Source: Stereocaulon alpinum (Eukaryota; Ascomycota; Lecanoromycetes; Lecanorales; Stereocaulaceae). Taken from it: DNA of 64,000 nucleotides. The notes below the pieces were generated by a model. The model did not search any database. It had not been told where the DNA came from and saw only the letters and a list, made by a program, of their open reading frames with translations. Shown in pieces: positions 13,020 to 21,201 of the stretch. The position numbers and the translations under genes are program-made. Numbering within the stretch: position 1 is the first letter of the stretch; every line of letters begins with the position of its first letter. The stretch lies in NCBI GenBank assembly GCA_018257865.1, contig JAEUBA010000024.1, positions 186,001 to 250,000 of the forward strand. The letters run 5' to 3'.

Positions 13020-13237
13020 ATGCTTGCATCAGCTACCCATCCACGCAAATAACAGAAGTTCCACTTTTTTTGCAATTGAATGTTTCAACTCTCAGATCGC
13101 TTTGCACGGAGATTCCTTCCTTATGAGAAGTGTGGACCTTGTGGTTTCTGAGGGAGGTTTTACTGAGTTGCTGTCCATGGCTATTAGCATTGACTATAAA
13201 AGGAAGCAGAAAATATCCTGATATACATCAAGCTCGA

Positions 13238-13348
13238 GCATCGAGCCCTGAAACCTGCAAAAAGCTCAAATCAGGCATTCTGCTATGTCACTTGACAAAG
13301 TCTCTCTACCCAACCCTACGAAAACATCAGTGAAGGGTTGTTTCTAGG
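13238..13348 (+). repeat. array unit 2
   Basis: 5' box with GCATCGAGCCCTGAAACC and GCAAAAAGCTC; 3' box at 13314-13348. I see no strong hairpin in its core. Confidence 0.75.
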
Positions 13349-13548
13349 AAAGTGCCAGGACGGCGATGTTTATAGAACAGACGAAAAGAACGTGCTTGGT
13401 ACAATACACATTCACTCCACAGGTAACATCAGCCCAAGTCTAGAACCTGTACCGTTTCCGATGATAACATACAGCCCCTCAGCTAGCGAACTGAAAGAAT
13501 GTTTGGCTGACCTAATCCATGGTAGACGCCTGTGTTGACATCTAAAGG

Positions 13549-13670
13549 TCTGATCGATTGATTACTAGAACTCTGAGGGAGCGCCCCTTATATGTACCCC
13601 TATTGCACCCCTGTGAGTGCCCCTATTTTCCTGCATACACCCCTATGTACCCCTAATACGGTGATCGGGG
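13549..13670 (+). repeat. CCCCTA-rich dispersed repeat, copy A
   Basis: Matches the reverse complement of 44531-44657 over about 120 bp, with exact runs such as GATCGATTGATTACTAGAA and TATATGTACCCCTAT. It contains several CCCCTA or CCCCTG words. It sits between array units 2 and 3, and its length explains most of the extra spacing there, so it probably inserted into the array. Confidence 0.85.
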
Positions 13671-13720
13671 TGGGAGTATCAAATCTTAACAATGTGCAGA
13701 AGATCAATGTGGAGCTCATC

Positions 13721-13778
13721 GCTAGCAAAAAGTCATTTGGACTGGCCCTACGGAAACGCCATTGAAGGCATTTTTCTG
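13721..13778 (+). repeat. array unit 3
   Basis: Short unit: GCAAAAAGTC followed closely by the 3' box (CCCTACGGAAACGCC then ATTGAAGGCATTTTTCTG) at 13746-13778. The core is reduced to about 12 bp. Confidence 0.7.
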
Positions 13779-14036
13779 ACGGGGATTTCTTCCGTGGCCT
13801 TGACGATAATTTCGCTCATGGCGTCCCATTTTGGGACAAGGACAATTAGTCCTATTTGTATCCATTATTACTTTAACATCGCGACTCCAGCTGGTCATAC
13901 AGGTACACTAGCTTAACCATCCTTTGCTCGCATCTTTATTTCAATGGAGATATACTATTCTGGCTTTCGACCATGACTATATCACCTCAGTGCGATCCAG
14001 CTGATGGCACAAACGGGAAGGGAAAAGGCTAGACTC

Positions 14037-14092
14037 AGCATCGAACACAAGGAATCAAACAAGACTCATATCCTCCACGAAACTTGCAAGTT
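14037..14092 (+). repeat. array unit 4 (degenerate)
   Basis: A good match to the 5' box (AGCATCGAACACAAGGAATC) but only a weak 3' remnant (CTCCACGAAACTTGC). It falls exactly where the period predicts a unit. Confidence 0.5.
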
Positions 14093-14367
14093 TGTCAATA
14101 GAGCTGTTTTCCCAATTTGACAAAGCCGATTAGGATGACTGAGCGAAGTGCCTGAGGGGAAACGAAGGGTGCGCTTGTTGTGATACTTTGTCACTTAGGG
14201 ACTCTACCATACAAATGCCAGTATATCAAATCAGCTGTTTCAAAATTGACCGCTGTAGGCTGTAGAATGTCTATGCATATACTTATGTCGTTATTGCGTA
14301 ATGTCTTTGAGCGCAAAAAAGAATAGTACAGACTTGTACGTAACCCTTGCATGGAACACAGGTGAAT

Positions 14368-14450
14368 TACAAAAGCTCGGGCGGAAGACTCGGTGTCGAG
14401 GACACGAAATCTACCGACCCTACGAAAACACCAATGAAGGCGTTTCCCTC
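14368..14450 (+). repeat. array unit 5
   Basis: 5' box ACAAAAGCTCGGG and 3' box 14417-14450. The core is a hairpin: arm 14378-14396, loop GAG, arm 14400-14419, with a few mismatches and bulges. CGGTGTC lies next to the loop. Confidence 0.8.
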
Positions 14451-14718
14451 TTATACTGGTAAGTCACGTATGTCCCCTTAGGGGAGACAATACGGTTGCA
14501 CTTTTTTGAATGTATGGTTCGTTCGGTTCGAGCTCCATGCGGCTTCACCAATACCGCAACGGATGGAATGATGTATCACAGATACGGAGCTTTCAGCTGA
14601 TTAGATGTACTGAGACCTGCTCCTTTGAAAAGCAGCATAGCAAACCACAAAGAGAAAGGCTGTTGCTAGTCCTTGACTAGATCGAGCCACGGCACACTGC
14701 TTACTTACTACAATTTCT

Positions 14719-14780
14719 GAATCGTAAAAAGCTCGGGTCTGAGGAACCTTGCGAAAACACCAGTGAAGGCATCTTTCTGG
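14719..14780 (+). repeat. array unit 6
   Basis: GAATCGTAAAAAGCTCGGG, then a very short core with a small GGGT/AACC stem, then the 3' box at 14747-14780. Confidence 0.75.
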
Positions 14781-15020
14781 CCCGTTTCCGGAGATACTAG
14801 ATTCTGCTTATCTATATATGTATTCACTATAAAATCGCTACCTAGCTTCCCACGGTCCAATCAGCAATAGGTTCTAGCTGAATCAGCAGACCTCCGCAGG
14901 TATTAAGGCATCCATCAAGAAGGTGCTTAAGGTAAGAACTAAAGCATATCGTCAATATTATAACATTAGCAAAGCATCTCACTATGTGCAAAAAGAGAAA
15001 GATAGAATTAATAATCATAG

Positions 15021-15210
15021 TCTCGAACACGAAGAATCGCAAAAAGCTCAGGCCTATGGGCTCAGTGGCGACCGGCATAAGTGGTATATTACTCGCAACC
15101 CAAGGCGTCCCCGGTGTTCACGCCTGGGGCTGCGAATATACGTTCTGGCTTGCCGGTCGCCACCGAGCCCACAGGCCCTACGAAAACACCAACGAAGGCG
15201 TTTTTCTAGG
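15021..15210 (+). repeat. array unit 7, with long hairpin
   Basis: 5' box at 15021-15052, a long imperfect inverted repeat at about 15050-15178, and the 3' box at 15176-15210. This is the largest core in the array. Confidence 0.85.
15050..15178. repeat. long near-perfect hairpin in unit 7
   Basis: Outer arms 15050-15077 and 15151-15178 pair over about 27 bp with few mismatches (GGGCTCAGTGGCGACCGGCA against TGCCGGTCGCCACCGAGCCC). Inner arms, around GTATATTACTCGCAACCC and GGGGCTGCGAATATAC, also pair with a small bulge, leaving a loop of about 11 bases. The two outer mismatches fit TG-to-TA and CG-to-CA transitions. Confidence 0.85.
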
Positions 15211-15421
15211 TCCGTTTCCAGACTGCAAGAATAGTCTTATTGTAAAATATATACGTATTCAAATAAACATCCCAACCAATGCCACATTCCACATAATTCA
15301 ACAACGGAGTCCGCCGGAGGACAACAACAACAGACACCATCTCACATAGCCCCAAACTCCCCAATCCCAAACAAAATCAACAGCAAAAAGGAAAAGAAAA
15401 AGAAACCCATCACGAAAGCCA

Positions 15422-15547
15422 GCATCGAACCCAAGAAATCGCAAAAAAGCTCAAACTGGGAAAACCTGGTGTTGGCTGGCCTCCTGGACACTACCAACAC
15501 CAAAGCACCCCAACCCTACGAAAACACCACCAAAGGCGTTTTTCTAG
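15422..15547 (+). repeat. array unit 8
   Basis: 5' box 15422-15455 with one extra A in the A-run. The core carries a perfect 9-bp inverted repeat, TGGTGTTGG (15467-15475) and CCAACACCA (15494-15502). 3' box 15514-15547. Confidence 0.82.
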
Positions 15548-15792
15548 TCGGCCCATTGTTTTTCGTTAACCATTTGGTGGCAACCACAACGAGCGACATG
15601 CCAAGATCTCTTATTCAAAGAGATATACAACCTACCAGAATCCCAACCCCAACCAAAGTCAACCGGGCTGCTCTAACCATCAGCTGCGCACCCTAACATC
15701 TGACAGAAGTCGACTCCTCAACCTAGCACCAACAAAAAAAGGGCACCAAATATGTATCTCGTTCGAAAAATTGTAGTAAGTAAAAGCCCACT

Positions 15793-15910
15793 TTAGGCAT
15801 CGAACCACGACCCTCTTGGCATCGAGCTTTTAGGGGGGCAAAAAGCTCGAGTCCCCGGTGTCCATGGCCACGGGGTGACTCTACGAAAACGCTGCGCGGG
15901 CGTTTTACTG
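15793..15910 (+). repeat. array unit 9
   Basis: GCATCGAACCACGA upstream, then GCAAAAAGCTC at 15838-15848. The hairpin has arms 15849-15860 and 15868-15881 and loop TCCATGG. A diverged 3' box lies at 15879-15910 (CTCTACGAAAAC...GGCGTTTTACTG). Confidence 0.7.
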
Positions 15911-16220
15911 CGGGAAGCGAGGCGAGTGCGTGTCCGCGCGAAGCGGTGGCGTGATGTCTCAGCTGAGACAAGAGAGGTATGCTTATTGGAATTTATATTT
16001 GTTGATTGCTTTTTCATAGGGAATGTGATACAATTGAGAACGTCCACGATGTTTGATTTTTGATGGCAAGAATGTGACATTAAGTGAGAAGGATAATCGA
16101 GCTGGAGTGAGGTTTGTAAGTAGTGCGAAGAATCTGTTTTGTTTATGTTGTTCCTAGGGTATCAACTTGACATATGTATCACATTAAATCAAATCATTAG
16201 CTTCGTGATGAAGCTTTAGA

Positions 16221-17413
16221 TCATTTCAGCTCCTCCAAGATTTCCTGATTACCTCCACCTTGATCCACGGGACTTTCGAGAGGTTGAAGATCCAATCCGC
16301 AGATATTCATCCTCGCATCCCTAAATCGCGCATACACACTTTGCCATGCTTTCCTCGCTTGCTTCCCACTTGGCATGGCCTTCAGAAGTTCCTGTCGCGG
16401 TATATCATATTCAGGTTCCGGATCCGAGATATGAATATACCCTGTCGTGTCTAAGAACAGCGTCGCGTTGAAGTCAGCTACGCTTTCTGCATCTAATTGC
16501 GAAGACTCGGCGAGCAGTCTTGTGTGGAAGTCTGTATCTATTGGTGCAGACTCGATGGTGACACGCTGCAGGAATTCGCTGTCTGGGTATGCACCTTCTG
16601 GTAGCGACGCAACAAGGTCCTGATACGCTTCTTTTGACGGCTGGATGAGAAGTATCGATGGCTGTCCACGTTCACCGTCGGGACCAGGCGCAGACAGACC
16701 GAGCATAGGCATTTCCATCGGTAGCGTGAATAGCAGATCTAGCGGCGTCGAATCGAGGATCAGCCCTGACGGCTGCAAGAAAATAACGCGATTGAAGTGA
16801 TGTGGAGAAAGTAGATTCGTAAGAGGGTATCGTTCTTCGGCCGTCAAGATCGCTCCAGCCGCCTGCGGTATGGATTCGATAGGTTGTAACATGACTCTGA
16901 AATCTCTTGCCGCTTTCCTTAGCAGCCTCCTACTTGTCTCAACATGTGGATCTCTTTTCTGTCCTTCCTTAGGTTTAACGTCCCATTCCTTCGGATACAT
17001 AACAATTCTCTGTGCCATACTCTCCTCCTTCTCCAATCGCGCGAAACCCATAATGGCACCGCAGACTTCGACATGTTTCCTCACTAACTGGACGTATGCT
17101 GCCTTGGCCCATCCACCCTTCGGTCTGTTGCTGGCTAGGTATTTGTCGTAGAAAGAATGCCCAGGCGGCTGACCAAAGTGTTTAGCAAGGACTGGATTCG
17201 TGGACGGAACGGGTGGCGGGGCGATCTTGGGGTGTAGAGCAGCTTGGAGGGAGTGGACGGTTTGTTGCTGGAGGACGTAACCGGAGAGGAAGAGGAGGAA
17301 TGTGAATATAGCGACTAGACGACTGTTATCAGGGCTTTCTGGGAGAGAAAGGAGGGAAACATACCAACGGTGGAGGAGATAGCGACGGAGATCTGGCCGC
17401 TTGTCAGTAGCAT
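16221..17413 (-). CDS. GT8-like type II membrane glycosyltransferase
   Basis: Exons 17413-17365 and 17314-16221 give 380 residues; the 50-bp intron is GTATGT...CTAG. The N-terminus MLLTSGQISVAISSTVVAIF begins a signal-anchor helix running to about residue 33, followed by a Pro-rich stem, as in Golgi type II glycosyltransferases. The segment HHFNRVIFLQPSGLILDS at about 170 lines up with the YDRVxYLDxD region of family 8 transferases, but the metal-binding DxD reads QPS. The later region (SVADFNATLFLDTTGYIHIS) resembles fungal relatives annotated as glycosyltransferase family 8. Either this subfamily uses other ligands or it is not catalytic. It is divergent from the secreted-protein gene on its right, with 552 bp between their starts. 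Confidence 0.65.
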
Positions 17414-17965
17414 GGCGGGGAATGTGGATTATGGCAAAGACATTGCATCAGTTGAAGCTCGGACTGGGGAATGCCAAGGTTTGTTTACTTTCCGCCGTTG
17501 ACTAGGCGTTTGATAAGGCTGACGGGATTTGCGGCGATAAGATGTTGCGCACATTGCTTCGGAAATGCGACGATCTTGTAAGCACATAACACACATGCTT
17601 CCCCAGCGACGCTCAAAGCCAAGTGGAGTTAAAAAACCAAGTCTAAGAGGAGCGGCTCCATTCGATGTCTTTGGCGAGAAGGATCCCGCAACGCGTACTG
17701 ACGGAGCGAAATGGCCTAGTCTGTGGGCGATGGAAGACTTGAGTTGCAGTACAGACAATGGAGAGATACGCATTGCCCATACAGACCTACAGCCGTGTCG
17801 TTCGATGATATATGCTGCACAAGCAGTGGCTCATCATTGGATTGCTTAGCGCAAGCATTCCCCGAGGCGATATGGCGATATGCGATGAACCCAGCAATAC
17901 ATAAGCACGCGACGTCCGAGACAAAATTGAACAGAGAAGCCCCTAGACTACCTTACTAGACGACA
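17414..17965. other. divergent promoter region
   Basis: 552 bp between the GT8-like gene (minus) and the secreted-protein gene (plus). Short open frames are present; no specific motif is recognised. Confidence 0.5.
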
Positions 17966-18562
17966 ATGCATGTGATATCACTGGTACTTGGGTTACTCTC
18001 TATAATCTGCGGATCAAGTTTCGCAGCACCGCCTGCTCAGCCAACGTCAATATTGACAACAGAAGCTAACCTTCCATTGCCATCACTACCAACCTCACCA
18101 AATGTATCCAAGTACGTTCGACTGTTCACATTTGAAGAAAGGCTAAAGCTCACAACACCTAGCCGCCTCCCCTCCGATCCCTACTACGTGCACGTCCCAA
18201 CCACAGCTCTTACCCTCCGACTCGGCTACTACTCCGTCCCAATCTCGGAACAAAACGTCGCACAGGTCTTCATAGCAGCTTTACGCGACGCACGTATAGT
18301 ACATGAAAGGGATAAATCACCCATGGGCGCGAGAAGACTTTCCTACGTAGTCAGAATGAACGCGGAGCAAGAGCTTCAACTGTCATTCCTCGCTGGTCCG
18401 CAGATTAGTTGGGATGAATGGTGGCATGTTATCGGTGGTCTGAGATGGTTTATGAGTGTTTATGAGTTTGTCAGCCTAGCGTTTAGCGTTAAGCATGAGG
18501 GTCTGCCTGGTCCTGTGTTTCTGGGGCATGGGAGTCTGGCTGTAACAAATATAGCTGCGTAG
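17966..18562 (+). CDS. secreted protein of unknown function
   Basis: A single-exon frame of 198 residues. The N-terminus MHVISLVLGLLSIICGSSFA has a clear hydrophobic core and an Ala-x-Ala-type cleavage site, so secretion is likely. The mature part has no Cys-rich pattern. It contains a Trp cluster (SWDEWWHVIGGLRWFM) near residue 153, suggesting a small folded domain. I do not recognise the family. The stop lies only about 270 bp from the transposon block, yet the gene keeps normal TG/CA content and no premature stops, so RIP has not spread into it. Confidence 0.6.
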   Translation: MHVISLVLGLLSIICGSSFAAPPAQPTSILTTEANLPLPSLPTSPNVSKYVRLFTFEERLKLTTPSRLPSDPYYVHVPTTALTLRLGYYSVPISEQNVAQVFIAALRDARIVHERDKSPMGARRLSYVVRMNAEQELQLSFLAGPQISWDEWWHVIGGLRWFMSVYEFVSLAFSVKHEGLPGPVFLGHGSLAVTNIAA

Positions 18563-18830
18563 TTGTGGGGGGGTCGCTGTTGTAGCGGTGGTTTGGGCAA
18601 GATTGGACTGCGCTGAAAGATGCTGTTCAAATACTGTCGCTACTGTTTGCAGATGAACTGGTTGCAAGAGTACTGCATGGAATGAAATGATAGATTTGAA
18701 TACAAGCGTTGCCAAAAGACATTGTCCAAATCAGCTCTTTGCGCTAGCGACTTGGCGTACGCGAGCTCGTGTAAAGTGGTTCTGATATCAGATTTCCCTT
18801 GAGTATTCTTGCACACGACGATCTTATATC

Positions 18831-19057
18831 GTTAGAATAAGTGGTGAAAACTATGGTGGATGAGGCCTACTTGGCAATGCTTGGCAGGCTCGCTTAGCTA
18901 GCCTACTAGGGCTAGGGCTCGCCAAGGCCTCCATGCGCGCACTAGATAAAATCTCTGCATGTAATTCTATCTAGCTGCAACAACTTTAATAGCAATAGAT
19001 TGTTCCACCCTATTAAATAGCTAATAAGCCTCTAATCATATTACTAATATTCTAAAG
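18831..19057 (+). repeat. left LTR of the Copia element
   Basis: 227 bp, ungapped against the right LTR. It starts GTTAGAATA and ends TATTCTAAAG, so the termini are inverted. The 17 differences between the LTRs are all transitions in a CA/TA or TG/TA context. In its outer half this copy keeps the unmutated state at 13 of them. Confidence 0.92.
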
Positions 19058-20839
19058 GGTTATAAGCCTAGGTTCTATAACCCGTTAGCGTTAAATTACT
19101 GCCTAGGACGAATACTACCTACCTATCAACTAGGGAGTTAAAAATTTCGAAGAAGGAATTCAATAATAGGATTTCGAAGAAGGAATTTAATACTATACGG
19201 ACTAAAGAAGAACTTAACACTAGCAGATACTAAAAGCCTAATATTATTAAGATAGATAAGCTTAGACCGACTAATAAGTCGCTGCTAAAAGGCGTTAAGG
19301 ATTAGCCGCATTTTAAATAGGAAATAGAAGTAATATTCAGAGTCTAAAAGATATAGGAAGTAGTAATAGGAAAGAAGAAAAGACCTATACTACCTACGCT
19401 ACTAATACTTCCCCTACCTGAATTCTAATCGTCTATATCTAAAGACAAACTCCTAGAGTATATATACGAATAAATTAAGAAGTATAAGAAAGCGTTAGAA
19501 GAATAGGAAGAAAAGAACTCCTCTACTATAGGAGTACTTATACTACGCTGCGGAGCTATACTAAGAAGCTATATTAGGAAGATAGAACTAGTCTCCGTTA
19601 CTTAGGAAAAGCTAACGTAAGTATATAGTATATCTTTAATTACGTTAATTAATATAATAATAGGAGCACTTACTTATCTTAAATTAGCCTTATTTAATAC
19701 TATCTAAGACTACGCCGTAGAATTTAAGAATTATAAGGATAAACTAAGCTTACTAGATACGCCTATCCTACTAGTATTACTAGCAGCGCTATTCCGTAAT
19801 AGTCTAGAAGAATCGCTTATACTATACGTTTTCAACCTAGTATAATAGTATAAGACTTTAGGAAGTATATTTAATATTAATACTATAGTAGCGGCCCTAT
19901 CGGAGAAATAAGTCTAACTTAATAATAGTAAAACTAATAAGGCGTTGGTAGCTAAATTTAGTAAGTAGGAAAAGGTAAAAAGGTCTTCTAGAAGCCCTAC
20001 TAGTAGCTAACTACCTTATAGTAGGAATCCTCCTACTAATAAAAAGGATAAGAAGGATAATAAGAAAGCCTACCCTTATTACGGAAAGTTACACTGTAAA
20101 GATAATTACTGGTATACTAATCTATAATTAGCACCTATTAACTAGATCCCAAATAAAGAAATTATAGACTAGATTAAAGCTAATAAAAAGAAGGCCTCCG
20201 CTACGAAGGTATTAACAGCGCCTCTAGCCCCGCCTGCGGCGAATTTATCCGCAGAAGCTCTAAATAAGAAAGCTAGCGAATCTAACGAATATATTAGGCC
20301 TAGTATTACTAGAAAATCCTTACGTAATAAGCTAACTAACTCTTAAAGGATTAATACGTCTATTCCTTCTAATCTAAAGGAGGAAGCAGTCTATATTAAC
20401 ACCGCCTCTAACATCTATATAATATAGGATATTTCTAAGTTTTAGACCTACCAGAAAGTTAATAAAATACTATTAGGAATCGACGGTAACTCCCTAAGAG
20501 TCCTAGGAATTAGAATCGTACACTATCTAAGTATAGTTAACGGAAAACTTTCGATAATTAAGCTCTCTAGCGTCTACTATATACCTATAATATATTATAA
20601 TTTACTCTTAGTAGCTTACCTAGAAGATAAGGGCTACTATACCGTTATTAAAGACGATCGATTCGATATTATTAATAACGAGGGTAACTTAGTCCTTACT
20701 AGAAGTTAAGTAGGTAATAGTTACTTACTTAATCTTTAATATACTAAGATACTATATATATTATAATCTTCGAAGAAACCGCTCGCTAATTATATATCTT
20801 AGGATAAATAGCACCGCCGTCTAAGTTACTTAGGTATAT

Positions 20840-20844
20840 AAGAC
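20840..20844. repeat. target-site duplication AAGAC (left)
   Basis: Identical to 27409-27413. The two flank the Gypsy element exactly, inside Copia pre-integrase sequence. Confidence 0.85.
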
Positions 20845-21201
20845 TGTAACGGGGTGGTTTAACTCCTACGGGTAAATCACATAGTATATTAAGCACTAGA
20901 AGGTAATAGAGATAGATAGTCGTTAAATTATCTTTAGCTAAGACTCCTCTCTATTATATAAGTTAAATATAAGGAGATAAGAAAATATTCTACTAAAGGA
21001 AAACCCTTCCTTATATATTCTCCTTAATTATACTAAGCCCTAATATAATCTAGGTAATCTAGGCCTATATCTACTATATCACTCTATAATCTGCCTAATA
21101 TATTTTAGATTACTTATATTACTAGGTCCTCTCCTAAGTATCCTTTACCTACTAACCCTATTATATATATTACCTATAACCTTACGGGGTTACCCGTAAT
21201 A
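20845..21201 (-). repeat. left LTR of the Gypsy element (its 3' LTR)
   Basis: Begins TGTAACGGGG and ends CCCGTAATA. It is less mutated at its outer (left) end than the partner LTR and more mutated at its inner end. Confidence 0.9.

Larger units (their letters stand above)
12420..16220. repeat. array of nine degenerate hairpin-containing units, basic period about 330 bp
   Basis: A 3.8 kb gene-free region. Nine units share a 5' box (consensus around TCGAACCCAAGAAATCGC then AAAAAGCTC), a variable core that often folds on itself, and a 3' box (around CCCTACGAAAACACC then AATGAAGGCGTTTTTCT). 3' boxes start near 12989, 13314, 13746, 14075 (degenerate), 14417, 14747, 15176, 15514 and 15879. The spacings are 325, 432, 329, 342, 330, 429, 338 and 365 bp. 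The first long gap contains a separate ~122-bp repeat (13549-13670); the second contains an enlarged hairpin. All units face the same way. I recognise no known element. Confidence 0.8.

Noticed and set aside
15788..15835. tRNA gene suggested by TCGAACC-like words in array units
   Set aside because: No cloverleaf or anticodon arm can be drawn; the words belong to the array 5' box.
12945..15910. CRISPR array
   Set aside because: Eukaryotic context, period near 330 bp, conserved boxes separated by hairpins rather than short identical repeats with spacers.
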